Shown here piece after piece: positions 1-8,551 of a stretch of 37,471 bases of DNA. A program made the position numbers and the translations under genes. Below the pieces are notes generated by a model that did no database searches, was not told where the DNA came from, and saw nothing but the letters and a program-made list of their open reading frames with translations. The stretch is taken from positions 1 to 37,471 of the forward strand of contig PJMF01000020.1 of the NCBI GenBank assembly GCA_003173865.1, written 5' to 3'. The DNA comes from Minisyncoccota bacterium (GTDB lineage Bacteria; Patescibacteriota; Microgenomatia; UBA1400; PJMF01). Numbering within the stretch: the stretch's first letter is position 1; every line of letters begins with the position of its first letter.

Positions 1-108
1 TGTTACGGCACCACTGAGTATCCCTGGAGTGATGTCGCAGTAGCGAAAGAAGCACTCAATATGTTAAAACCTCACAGAGCAAAAAAAGCCAAAAAAGGAT
101 CTGTATGA
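1..108 (+). CDS. murE: C-terminal end of a probable MurE-type Mur ligase (partial)
   Basis: Frame 1 is open from the window edge to a TGA at 106-108, giving 35 residues that begin CYGTTEYPWSDVAVAKEAL. The GTTEYPW..D pattern followed by a short helix resembles the extreme C-terminus of UDP-MurNAc-tripeptide synthetases (MurE) that read GHE..M.FG..EYPW.D. The tail is Lys/Ala rich. The stop overlaps the yvcK start (ATGA), so the gene heads or continues the same operon, and a murE at this place fits the murC-murB-murA cluster that follows. Only the tail is visible; the assignment rests on this motif plus context, and another Mur ligase is possible. Confidence 0.55.
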   Translation, partial: CYGTTEYPWSDVAVAKEALNMLKPHRAKKAKKGSV

Positions 109-1082
109 AGAAAAAAGTAGTGGTGATGGGTGGTGGTACTGGGACTTTTCCAGTTGTTACAGCACTCAAACACGAGGACGTTGATCTGGCTAGCATTATT
201 GCTGTCTCAGATTCAGGTGGATCTACAGGCCGGATCCGAGACGAGTTTGGTTTTCAACCAGTAGGAGACTTGCGCCAAGCGCTCGCTGCCCTCGCAGAAT
301 CAAAAGGAGAAGAGTGGATTCGCAAAATCTTGCTGTATCGTTTTGAAAAAGGAAATGGTTTGCAAGGACATAATTTAGGAAACTTAATTTTAACGGCTCT
401 GCAAGATATGACTGGCAGCACTGACGAAGCGCTACACATTGCCGGAAAAGTTTTTCGCCTCGAAGGTCGTGTCATTCCAGTTACTCGCGAGAACGTTAAC
501 TTAGAAATTCGCTACACAGATGGCTCTGTTGTCATCGGCGAACATACTCTTGATGAAGAAATAGTTCAACCAAAAAAAATTGAAGAAATTCGTTTAGTGC
601 CTCCTGCCGAAATTAACCCTTTTGCCGCAGAAGCTATTCAAGAAGCTGATTTTATTGTGATTGGTCCTGGAGATTACTATGCAAGTCTGATGTCAACTCT
701 AGTTCCACAAGGAACAAAGCTTGCTTTTTCGCAAAGCAAAGCCAAAATCATTTACATGGTTAATTTGATGACTCGCTTTACACAAACTCACAATATGTCT
801 GCAGCCGACCACGTTCACGGTATTGAGTACGCAGTTGGCAAACAAATTACGTGGATCGTGATGAACTCTCAACCTATCCCTTCAAAGGTGCTTGAAATGT
901 ATAAAAATGAACATGAGTTTCCCGTAAGAGACGATCTTGATGGTGATCCACGCGTTATCCGCGGAGAACTTCTTTCTCCACTTATCGTCAACAAATCAAA
1001 ACACGACACCACCCATCGTTCACTGCTTCGGCATGACGCAGATCGTATTCGAGAAGTTTTGGCTAAATTGCTCAACATGTAG
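105..1082 (+). CDS. yvcK: YvcK/CofD-like gluconeogenesis factor family protein
   Basis: The 325-aa product starts with the family nucleotide-binding loop GGGTGTFPVV (residues 9-18), then SDSGGSTGRIRDEFG (35-49) and GDLRQAL, and carries GHNLGNLI and IGPGDYYASL further on. These are hallmarks of YvcK (the CofD-like fold), a UDP-sugar-binding cytoplasmic protein that in Bacillus and Mycobacterium (CuvA) links central carbon metabolism to cell-wall synthesis and cell shape. Length is normal for the family. The ATG overlaps the preceding stop and has an AAAGGA ribosome-binding site. Its place at the head of murC-murB-murA supports a wall-related role. Biochemical activity is not established in the family beyond ligand binding, so the molecular function is inferred. 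Confidence 0.9.
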   Translation: MKKKVVVMGGGTGTFPVVTALKHEDVDLASIIAVSDSGGSTGRIRDEFGFQPVGDLRQALAALAESKGEEWIRKILLYRFEKGNGLQGHNLGNLILTALQDMTGSTDEALHIAGKVFRLEGRVIPVTRENVNLEIRYTDGSVVIGEHTLDEEIVQPKKIEEIRLVPPAEINPFAAEAIQEADFIVIGPGDYYASLMSTLVPQGTKLAFSQSKAKIIYMVNLMTRFTQTHNMSAADHVHGIEYAVGKQITWIVMNSQPIPSKVLEMYKNEHEFPVRDDLDGDPRVIRGELLSPLIVNKSKHDTTHRSLLRHDADRIREVLAKLLNM

Positions 1083-1093
1083 AAGGTTTTTTT

Positions 1094-2503
1094 ATGAACC
1101 TACTCGCTTATCACTCATTTTATCTTGTCGGAATTAAAGGTGTAGCGATGACCTCACTGGCACAGTGTTTAATTGATGCCGGCAAAAAAGTACAAGGTTC
1201 CGATCTTGCAGAAGAATTTGTAACACAGCCACTTTTAAATAAACGAGGGATTCACATTGATATTGGCTTTGAGCACGAATTTCCAAAAGATATTGAGTGT
1301 GTAATCTATACAGCTGCACACTCGGCGCAGCAGAATCCTCAAGTCCAACGTGCCTTTGCGAAAGGTTTACCTGTGTTTTCTCAAGCAGAAGCATTAGCTC
1401 AATTATTTAATCAAAAAAGTGGGATTGCTGTTTGTGGAGTAGGTGGTAAATCAACAGTAAGCGCGATGATTGCTTGGATTCTAGAAAAAAATGGCAAAAA
1501 CCCATCTTTTTCAGTTGGAGTCGGGAATATACCAGGACTAAATAAAACGGGCCAGTGGTCAGACACAGATACATATTTTGTCGCTGAAGCTGATGAATAT
1601 GTCACTGACCCGTCTGCTCCAAGTAGAGAAGAAGAGATCACGCCTCGCTTCTCGTTTATGACTCCGTTTATTACGGTTTGTACGAATTTATCATTTGATC
1701 ATCCAGATGTGTATCGTGACTTCGAGCATACTCAGGAAGTATTTAAAACGTTTTTTTCGCAAATTAAAGAAGGAGGCACTTTAGTTGCTAACAGTGAGAA
1801 TAAAAACATTATTGAAGCATTTGAATTGAAAACTCAAATTGTCTACTTCGGTGAAAGCGCAGATTCTGACCTTCAATTAATGAAGTACAAAAGCCAAGAA
1901 GGTTTTACGAAAAGTATAATTCGATATGGTCAAGAAACGTTTGAACTTAAGTTACAGATTCCGGGCAAGTACAACGTCTTAAATGCATGTGCTGCGATAC
2001 TTGCTGCTCACCTTGCCAGCACTTCAATTAAAGAAAGTGTTCAGCTACTCGCAGATTTTCGTTCAACGCAAAGACGAGCTGAGTTTGTTGGCGAAAAATC
2101 TGGCGTTCGCTACTATGATGACTATGCGCATCACCCACATGAAGTGTCGCAAGTGATCCGAGCATTTCGCGAGTGGTTTCCTGAAAGGAGACTCGTGATC
2201 GCATTTCAGTCACACACTTTTTCTCGCACGAAGGCACTCTTTAACGAGTTTGTAGAATCTTTTGCTGAGGCAGATGAAGTCATCATGATCGATATCTTTG
2301 CGTCAGCGAGAGAACAAGCAGATCCAAGTATCACCAGCGATTTGTTATGCACTGCAATAAATCAGCGTTTTCCACATATTTCTGTTCAAAATTTCCATAC
2401 TCTTCAAAAATTAGCGGAGTACTTAAAACAATCTCTCAATCCTCATGATGTTGTGTTAACTCTCGGAGCCGGAGATATTTATAAAGTCCACGAGCTTTTA
2501 TAA
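1094..2503 (+). CDS. murC: UDP-N-acetylmuramate--L-alanine ligase
   Basis: MurC is the cytoplasmic ATP-dependent ligase that adds L-Ala to UDP-MurNAc, the first step of the stem peptide. The 469-aa protein has the N-terminal Rossmann-like UDP-binding start (FYLVGIKGVAMTSLA), a P-loop GVGGKST in the central ATPase domain, the EADEY segment, the TNLSFDHPDVY region, and the MurC signature DDYAHHPHEV in the C-terminal domain. The P-loop reads GVGGKST where MurC usually has GTHGKT, so the His is replaced, but the Gly-Lys-Ser/Thr core is kept. It lies 11 bases after yvcK with an AGAAGG ribosome-binding site, and 4 bases before murB. Mpl is the main alternative, but the context favours MurC. Confidence 0.92.
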   Translation: MNLLAYHSFYLVGIKGVAMTSLAQCLIDAGKKVQGSDLAEEFVTQPLLNKRGIHIDIGFEHEFPKDIECVIYTAAHSAQQNPQVQRAFAKGLPVFSQAEALAQLFNQKSGIAVCGVGGKSTVSAMIAWILEKNGKNPSFSVGVGNIPGLNKTGQWSDTDTYFVAEADEYVTDPSAPSREEEITPRFSFMTPFITVCTNLSFDHPDVYRDFEHTQEVFKTFFSQIKEGGTLVANSENKNIIEAFELKTQIVYFGESADSDLQLMKYKSQEGFTKSIIRYGQETFELKLQIPGKYNVLNACAAILAAHLASTSIKESVQLLADFRSTQRRAEFVGEKSGVRYYDDYAHHPHEVSQVIRAFREWFPERRLVIAFQSHTFSRTKALFNEFVESFAEADEVIMIDIFASAREQADPSITSDLLCTAINQRFPHISVQNFHTLQKLAEYLKQSLNPHDVVLTLGAGDIYKVHELL

Positions 2504-2507
2504 CTCT

Positions 2508-3458
2508 ATGACAAAACATCAAGAACTTTTTCAAGCTACTTTTTCTCATTTGAGTCCAAAGTATGATTTTGTTTTAGCGCCTTTGACATACATGAAGATT
2601 GGTGGTCCAGCTGAAATTTTTGTAGAAGTAAGTGAAGAAGCAGATCTGAAAAGATTAATAACTTTTTGTAAAGAGCAAAACATTCCAGTGCGCATCATTG
2701 GAGGCGCCAGTAACGTCATCATTTCAGACAAAGGTTTAACCGGAGTCACAATTGGACTTTCAAATAGTAACTATGTTATCGACAAAGAAAAAAATATTAT
2801 TCGTGCAAGTGCCGGCTTTCGGACAGCATTACTCGTGCGCAAAACGGTGGACGATGGCTTCACTGGACTCGAACATTTTCTAGGTGTTCCCGGAAAGTTG
2901 GGGGGTGCAATTTACAACAATGCTCACTATTTAGCAGATTTAATTGGTCAGTATGTGTATCGAGTCCATGTCATCGATGACCAAGGGAATTCTCGTTGGC
3001 TCAGTCATGATGAATGTCACTTCGCGTATGATTACTCAATTTTTCACGAAATGAAAGCTGTGATTTTTGAAGTAGAGTTTCAGCTGACAAAGGGTGACCG
3101 AGAGAACTCACTTCAATTAATTAAAGCGGCGACTGAGTATCGTGCAAAAACCCAACCATTAGGAGAGTTTAGTTCCGGCTGCTACTTTCGTAACACACCA
3201 AACATAGATGCTTTGCGTAGTTTATTCCCCCAGTATGCAGAACGGAAAGAATTTCCAACTGCATTTTTAATTGATCACGCAGGATTAAAAAATACGAAAG
3301 TTGGCGGCGTACATGTCAGTCAAAAACACGCAGCTTTTTTTATTAATGACGGAACAGGATCAAGTGAAGACGTCAAACAACTTGCTACAGTAATAAAACA
3401 ACGAGTTCACGAACAATATGGAGTACAATTGCAAGAAGAAGTTTTCTTTTTGGAGTAA
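2508..3458 (+). CDS. murB: UDP-N-acetylenolpyruvoylglucosamine reductase
   Basis: MurB is the FAD-dependent reductase that turns enolpyruvyl-UDP-GlcNAc into UDP-MurNAc using NADPH in the cytosol. The 316-aa protein shows the FAD-binding motif IIGGASNVIISDKG, the segment GLEHFLGVPGKLGGAIYNNA, and the C-terminal catalytic region SSGCYFRN, IDHAGLKNTKVGGVHVSQKHAAFFIN. At the position of the catalytic Ser in the E. coli enzyme (GSFFKN) there is Cys225 (GCYFRN); a Cys here is known in other MurB subfamilies. The gene starts 4 bases after murC and ends 4 bases before murA, the enzyme that makes its substrate. Confidence 0.93.
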   Translation: MTKHQELFQATFSHLSPKYDFVLAPLTYMKIGGPAEIFVEVSEEADLKRLITFCKEQNIPVRIIGGASNVIISDKGLTGVTIGLSNSNYVIDKEKNIIRASAGFRTALLVRKTVDDGFTGLEHFLGVPGKLGGAIYNNAHYLADLIGQYVYRVHVIDDQGNSRWLSHDECHFAYDYSIFHEMKAVIFEVEFQLTKGDRENSLQLIKAATEYRAKTQPLGEFSSGCYFRNTPNIDALRSLFPQYAERKEFPTAFLIDHAGLKNTKVGGVHVSQKHAAFFINDGTGSSEDVKQLATVIKQRVHEQYGVQLQEEVFFLE

Positions 3459-3462
3459 AAAT

Positions 3463-4785
3463 ATGCCTAATTTCAAGATCATCGGCGGCAACCCACTTTT
3501 TGGAAGTGTGCGCGTGGGCGGTGCAAAGAATGCTTCTTATAAATTGATGATTGCCGCGTTACTTGCTGACAGTCCTTCGCGCCTGCTTAACTTCAGTCAC
3601 ATTAGTGATGTTGAGCGAGTAGCTGAGATTATTAATTCACTGGGGGGCAAAGCGAGCGAGCAAGGCGAGCGAGCGTACTTGATTGATCCTCAAGGGTTTT
3701 CTCACTGGAGTGTTGAAGACAAACATGGTGAGGCGTCACGCGCATCAACACTTTTTATTCCAGCGTTAGTTGCAAAATTTGGTAAAGCGCGCGTGCCATT
3801 TCCAGGAGGCGACAAGATCGGCGCGCGCCCACTTGACCTACACTTTGAAGGATTTGAAGCTCTCGGGGCTAAAATTCATACGTTGAGTAATCAAATTGAA
3901 GTCACTGCCGAGCAGCTGCATGGCGCACATTATCGCTTTGCCAAAAATACTCATACTGGTACCGAGAGCTTGATTATGTTGGCTGTAAAAGCCAAGGGAA
4001 AAACTGTGCTTGAAAACGCCGCTGAAGAAACCGAGATTGATGACTTGATTGCGTTCTTACGGAGTATGGGTGCCCATATTAATCGCCTTCCTGGCAGAAT
4101 TATCGAGATCGAAGGCGTAGAACACTTAAGTGGCTCAATTCATAAGATTATGTCTGATCAAAATCAAGTTGTTTCTTTTGCGTGTGCAGCACTCGCCACA
4201 AAAGGAGATGTCGTGGTCGAAAATGCAAATAAAAAAGATCTGGAAGCATTTTTACTCAAACTCGATGCAATTGGAGCGGGGTATGAAGTAGGTCAGTACG
4301 GAATCCGTTTTTATTACAAAGGAGCCTTGAAAGCTACTGATGTAGAAACCCAAATTCATCCAGGCTTTAAAACTGATTGGCAACCTCTCTGGGTCACGTT
4401 AATGACACAAGCAATAGGGACGAGTATTTTGCATGAGACCATTTATGAGAATCGTTTTGCGTATGTAGAGTCGCTCCAGATGATGGGCGCCCAGATTGAG
4501 CTCTTTAATCCGGAAGTAAAAGATCCCGAAAGCGTGTATAATTTTCACTGGCATCAACGCAAACCAAATTCTTTTCACGCTGCAAGAATTACGGGACCAA
4601 CACAGCTCAATGCTGGCGAGTTTATGGTGAAGGACTTGCGACATGGAGCCACGTTGATGATTGCAGGCATGATTGCAAAGGGTCAAACCATCTTGCATGA
4701 TCCGAAGAATCATATCGATAGAGGATATGAGTTGCTTGATCAAAACTTAGCTGCAATGGGCGCATCGATCGAAAGGTATTCTTAA
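3463..4785 (+). CDS. murA: UDP-N-acetylglucosamine 1-carboxyvinyltransferase, Asp-type active site
   Basis: MurA transfers enolpyruvate from PEP to UDP-GlcNAc, the committed step of peptidoglycan synthesis. The ATG at 3463 is chosen because it follows a GGAG site and gives the conserved start MPNFKIIGGNPLFGSVRVGG; a frame extension upstream would run into murB. The 440 residues contain AKNASYKL, SRAS, and the active-site loop FPGGDKIGARPLDLH (114-128). In E. coli this loop reads GGCTIGARPVDLH, so the catalytic Cys115 is Asp117 here. The same change in Mycobacterium and Chlamydia MurA gives natural fosfomycin resistance. The protein is about 20 residues longer than E. coli MurA. A KDLRHGA stretch near the C-terminus is also typical of the EPT-synthase fold. 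Confidence 0.92.
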   Translation: MPNFKIIGGNPLFGSVRVGGAKNASYKLMIAALLADSPSRLLNFSHISDVERVAEIINSLGGKASEQGERAYLIDPQGFSHWSVEDKHGEASRASTLFIPALVAKFGKARVPFPGGDKIGARPLDLHFEGFEALGAKIHTLSNQIEVTAEQLHGAHYRFAKNTHTGTESLIMLAVKAKGKTVLENAAEETEIDDLIAFLRSMGAHINRLPGRIIEIEGVEHLSGSIHKIMSDQNQVVSFACAALATKGDVVVENANKKDLEAFLLKLDAIGAGYEVGQYGIRFYYKGALKATDVETQIHPGFKTDWQPLWVTLMTQAIGTSILHETIYENRFAYVESLQMMGAQIELFNPEVKDPESVYNFHWHQRKPNSFHAARITGPTQLNAGEFMVKDLRHGATLMIAGMIAKGQTILHDPKNHIDRGYELLDQNLAAMGASIERYS

Positions 4786-4788
4786 CGT

Positions 4789-5832
4789 ATGCATTCACAA
4801 GTTCTTACTTTTGGTTTATTAATTTTTTCATTTGTCATCACAAGTATTTTCATTGTTCCGTTTATTAACATTTTGTATACGCTCAGATTTCAACGCGCAA
4901 AACAAAAAACTATCGATGCTTTTGGCAAACGCACTCCCATTTTTGATAAATTTCATAACTCGAAAGCAGGAATTCCAGTTGGTGGTGGCCTTTTAATTAT
5001 TCTCGTACTTTCTCTGGCTTTTGCCTTCATTTTTCCCTTATTGAGAGTTGCTGGAGTAAAAATTACCGGTGTGTACGAACTCAATAAAGAAGTGAATATT
5101 TTATTTTTCACTTTTCTTTCGTTTGGCATTTTGGGACTCTATGATGACGTGAAGAAATTTTTTCACTTTGAAAAGGAAAGTTTTTTTGGTTTGCGCATGA
5201 AGCACAAACTCATTTTGCAGTTGATTCTAGCTTCAATCATTGCGTCGATGTTGTACTTTAATCTTGGTATTTCATTCGTAAATATTCCCTTCATTGGCAC
5301 CTTACACATGGGAATTATTTACATTCCGTTTGCAACTTTCGTGATTGTTTCTTTTACGAATGCTGTCAACATTACTGACGGTCTTGATGGTTTAGCTGCT
5401 GGCATTCTCATGATCTCACTGTTTGGTTTATGGTTTCTTTCTACATCGATTTTGGATGTTCCTTTATCAATGTTTATTGCTCTTTGGCTTGGCTCGTTAA
5501 TTTCGTTTTTATACTTTAATATTTTTCCAGCCCGACTTTTTATGGGTGACGTGGGCGCACTTGCATTTGGCGCAACGCTCGCGGTAGTTGGTTTGTTACT
5601 TGGCAAAATCATTGCATTACTTATTATCGGTTTTATCTTTGTGTTTGAGATCTCAACTTCAACAGCACAGTTGTTATCAAAACGTTTTCGGGGGAAAAAA
5701 ATCTTTCCAGCATCACCATTTCATTTATGGTTACAACACTATGGATGGGAAGAGCCCAAAATTGTCCAACGCGCATGGTTGGTACAAATTATGTTAACGC
5801 TCTTTGGAGTTTGGTTAGCAATGTTTGTTTAA
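4789..5832 (+). CDS. mraY: Phospho-N-acetylmuramoyl-pentapeptide-transferase
   Basis: MraY is the integral membrane enzyme that moves phospho-MurNAc-pentapeptide onto undecaprenyl phosphate to make lipid I. The 347-aa protein has about ten hydrophobic segments and the family signatures GLYDDVKKFF (the metal-binding Asp pair), NAVNITDGLDGLAAG, and FMGDVGALAFGA, followed by the late SPFHLWL motif that corresponds to the HHH-type loop. Length matches the family (about 320-360). The start ATG follows the murA stop by three bases without a strong ribosome-binding site, so translation is probably coupled. A WecA-type GlcNAc-phosphate transferase is unlikely given the motifs and the neighbours. Confidence 0.93.
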   Translation: MHSQVLTFGLLIFSFVITSIFIVPFINILYTLRFQRAKQKTIDAFGKRTPIFDKFHNSKAGIPVGGGLLIILVLSLAFAFIFPLLRVAGVKITGVYELNKEVNILFFTFLSFGILGLYDDVKKFFHFEKESFFGLRMKHKLILQLILASIIASMLYFNLGISFVNIPFIGTLHMGIIYIPFATFVIVSFTNAVNITDGLDGLAAGILMISLFGLWFLSTSILDVPLSMFIALWLGSLISFLYFNIFPARLFMGDVGALAFGATLAVVGLLLGKIIALLIIGFIFVFEISTSTAQLLSKRFRGKKIFPASPFHLWLQHYGWEEPKIVQRAWLVQIMLTLFGVWLAMFV

Positions 5833-5840
5833 AAATTTGT

Positions 5841-7223
5841 ATGTCTGATGAAAAACTCTTTTTACTCCGTCAAAAACATCATCGGTTCATCTATGAACGT
5901 TTTTCGTATGAAGTGAATAATGGCGAGTTAAGTATTCAATTTTTCTTTACACTTGATCCTAACATCCACTTTGTTCATCGTATTTTTTTAAGTAAAGTCG
6001 ATACGCTGAATTGGGAGAAATTTAATAAAAAAATTATCGAAAACTGGATATTTAATATCGGCATGGTGGAACTCCTTTCATACTGGAAAGCCGCGTGTCC
6101 AGTAGAGATCATGATCTCAGCCGGTTCTTTAAATGATGAACAAATAACATTTTGGCGCAAATTACTGCAAAATGGTTTAAGTGAGTTTTTCTTTGTCAAT
6201 GGTATAGATGGGTGGCAGAGTGACTTTGTTCGTTTCAGCATCACCCAAAATGAACCAAGCGTCTTCATTGATCAAACCGAACATCAAAACAGATACTTAA
6301 TCCCCGTTGGTGGCGGAAAAGATTCAAGTGTCACTGCCGAGCTAATGAAAAGTACCCAATATCCTGTGACCACATTTACGATTAATCCGAACACTCAATT
6401 AACGAACGTGCTGCAACAAACTGGCATTGCACAGACTATTGAAGTAAAGCGCGAACTTGACCCTCAATTGGTAAAACTCAATCAACAAGGATACTTCAAT
6501 GGTCACACGCCTTTTTCTGCAATGGTTTCTTTCATTTCCACCTTTGTGGCGTATGTATTTGACTTTCGCTACATAGCACTTTCAAATGAGCAAAGTGCAA
6601 ACGAAGGCAACACTTTTTTTCTTGGACAACAAATCAATCATCAATATTCAAAGTCATTTGAGTATGAAAAAGATTTTCGAAGCTACTGCACAGCGTATTT
6701 ATCATCCACTATCGAGTACTTTAGTTTTTTGAGACCTCTTCATGAACTGCAAATTGCCAAAATTTTTGCACGTTATCCCCAATACTTTATGAGCTTTTTA
6801 AGCTGCAATCGCGGTCAAAAAACTGGCAAATGGTGTGGTGAATGCCCTAAATGTCTCTTTGCCTACTTAATCCTTTCACCATTTATCCCTCCTGCGCAAA
6901 TGGTGCAGATCTTTGGTCAAGATCTTTTGAGTAAAGAGTCACTCATTCCCATTCTGGATGAACTGACGGGAGTAGTGGAGGTAAAGTCGCTGGATTGTGT
7001 TGGGACCAGAACTGAATCGTTACTTGCACTGCACATGATTCTTGAGCAAAGAAGAAATGTATCTTCACAACCTTTGCCTGAGTTACTGCAGCACGCACAA
7101 AAAAGCATTTTATCCACTCGATCACCGACTCCACTTGAATCCGTCAGTGAGTTTATGTCACAGTTTCATCAACCACATTTTCTGAGTGATGAGTTAGCTC
7201 ACTTACTGCGCGCACAACTATGA
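5841..7223 (+). CDS. murL: MurL-type UDP-MurNAc-L-Ala-L-Glu epimerase
   Basis: The product (460 aa from the ATG at 5841) has an N-terminal beta-rich domain and a PP-loop-like domain with PVGGGKDSSV (155-164), a serine-rich ALSNEQSANEGN segment (246-257), and a Cys cluster C322...WCGECPKCLF (331-340). These fit MurL, described in Xanthomonas, which uses ATP to epimerise the terminal L-Glu of UDP-MurNAc-L-Ala-L-Glu to D-Glu. There it works with MurD2, a MurD homologue that adds L-Glu. Here murD follows directly with an ATGA overlap, as expected for such a pair. A separate glutamate racemase would then not be needed. An N-terminally longer reading (from 5727) would overlap mraY and is rejected. 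General PP-loop (adenylating) function is secure; the exact reaction is inferred from motifs and context. Confidence 0.82.
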   Translation: MSDEKLFLLRQKHHRFIYERFSYEVNNGELSIQFFFTLDPNIHFVHRIFLSKVDTLNWEKFNKKIIENWIFNIGMVELLSYWKAACPVEIMISAGSLNDEQITFWRKLLQNGLSEFFFVNGIDGWQSDFVRFSITQNEPSVFIDQTEHQNRYLIPVGGGKDSSVTAELMKSTQYPVTTFTINPNTQLTNVLQQTGIAQTIEVKRELDPQLVKLNQQGYFNGHTPFSAMVSFISTFVAYVFDFRYIALSNEQSANEGNTFFLGQQINHQYSKSFEYEKDFRSYCTAYLSSTIEYFSFLRPLHELQIAKIFARYPQYFMSFLSCNRGQKTGKWCGECPKCLFAYLILSPFIPPAQMVQIFGQDLLSKESLIPILDELTGVVEVKSLDCVGTRTESLLALHMILEQRRNVSSQPLPELLQHAQKSILSTRSPTPLESVSEFMSQFHQPHFLSDELAHLLRAQL

Positions 7224-8551
7224 ACCAACTGCAACAGCATTTACTAAAAACTTATCAAGATAGCTACATCGTGATTTTGGGTTTTGGGAGAGAAGGCTTG
7301 AGTACGTACCACATGCTGCGCTCTCTTTGGCCAGAAAAAGATCTGTACGTCATTGATCAAGCAGCCGGCGGTACCAAACAGAATGACTCTCATCTTCACC
7401 CACTTCTGGGGCTATCTGCGCAATTACCAGAGGAGACAGTAGTATTTAAGACCCCCGGAATTTCTCCGTGGGAAACAGAATTGCAGGCATATATTCGTTC
7501 GGGAAAAATACTTACTTCGCAAATGAATGAGTTTCTTCGTGTGTACAGAAATCAAGTCATTGGGGTAACAGGCACGAAAGGGAAAAGTACCACGGCCAGT
7601 TTAATTACGCATTTTCTCGAAGCTGCCAAGATGCCGTGTATTTTAGCGGGTAATATCGGCAAACCTGTTTTTGATATTGCAGCAGATATTCATGAAGACA
7701 CTACTCTCGTCGTTGAGATGTCAAGTTATCAACTTGAGACGGTGCATTACAGTCCTCACATCGCCGTATTACTCAATCTTTTTCCAGAACACTTAAATCA
7801 TCATCGCAGTCTGGAAAATTATCTCTTAGCAAAAGCTAAAATTACCCAGTTTCAAAGTGAAAATGATGTATTGATTTACAACAAAGACTCTATCGATCTC
7901 GAGCTTGTTGCGAGTAACAGCAGTGCACATAAAATTCCCTTTTCTGGGCAAGGTCATAATCATCTCATCAATGAGGTCACATCACTTCATACGGTAATTA
8001 AAAAAAATAATCTCTTGCCAGCATTTCTGGTACTTCAATTATTTAAAGTAGACGAAGCAACATTACTTTCTGCAGCAAAAACCTTTCAGCCACTCCCACA
8101 TCGTTTAGAAAGTGTTGGCACCTTTCAGCAACTTACTTTTTATGACGACACACTCGCCACGATTCCGGAAGCCACCATTCAAGCAATCGATGCCTTAGGA
8201 AAAGTTGACGTGATTTTGCTTGGTGGTTATGATCGAGGAATCGATTACCGAAAGATCGTCGATCGAGTGATTTCAGCGCATATTCCGCAAGTTATTTTTT
8301 TTCCGTCTACGGGACAAAAAATGTATGACTTAATGAAAGCGCACTACACTGCAGATAATCTCCCTCAAGTTCACTTCGTGAACACGATGGAAGAAGCAGT
8401 ACGTGTGGCGTATCACTTCAGCAATAGACCAGGAACAGTTTTGCTTTCACCTGCTTCGCCGAGTTTTGGCCAGTTTAAAGATTACGAAGATAAATCAGCC
8501 CAGTTTGTGTACTGGATTAAAAAACTGGCTCATACTTCAAATGAACCATAA
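7220..8551 (+). CDS. murD: UDP-N-acetylmuramoyl-L-alanine--glutamate ligase (MurD, probably L-Glu specific)
   Basis: The 443-aa Mur ligase has an N-terminal nucleotide-sugar domain (VILGFGREGLSTY), the P-loop GVTGTKGKSTTASL (GTKGKST at 118-124), EMSSYQLETV and NLFPEHLNHH in the ATPase domain, and a C-terminal domain with DDTLATIPEA and LLGGYDRGIDY. These are MurD features. Its start codon overlaps the stop of murL (ATGA), which suggests it is the MurD2-like partner that adds L-Glu for later epimerisation by MurL, rather than the classical D-Glu-adding enzyme. The sequence alone does not prove which glutamate isomer it uses. It ends in a TAATG overlap with ftsW. Confidence 0.88.
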   Translation: MNQLQQHLLKTYQDSYIVILGFGREGLSTYHMLRSLWPEKDLYVIDQAAGGTKQNDSHLHPLLGLSAQLPEETVVFKTPGISPWETELQAYIRSGKILTSQMNEFLRVYRNQVIGVTGTKGKSTTASLITHFLEAAKMPCILAGNIGKPVFDIAADIHEDTTLVVEMSSYQLETVHYSPHIAVLLNLFPEHLNHHRSLENYLLAKAKITQFQSENDVLIYNKDSIDLELVASNSSAHKIPFSGQGHNHLINEVTSLHTVIKKNNLLPAFLVLQLFKVDEATLLSAAKTFQPLPHRLESVGTFQQLTFYDDTLATIPEATIQAIDALGKVDVILLGGYDRGIDYRKIVDRVISAHIPQVIFFPSTGQKMYDLMKAHYTADNLPQVHFVNTMEEAVRVAYHFSNRPGTVLLSPASPSFGQFKDYEDKSAQFVYWIKKLAHTSNEP

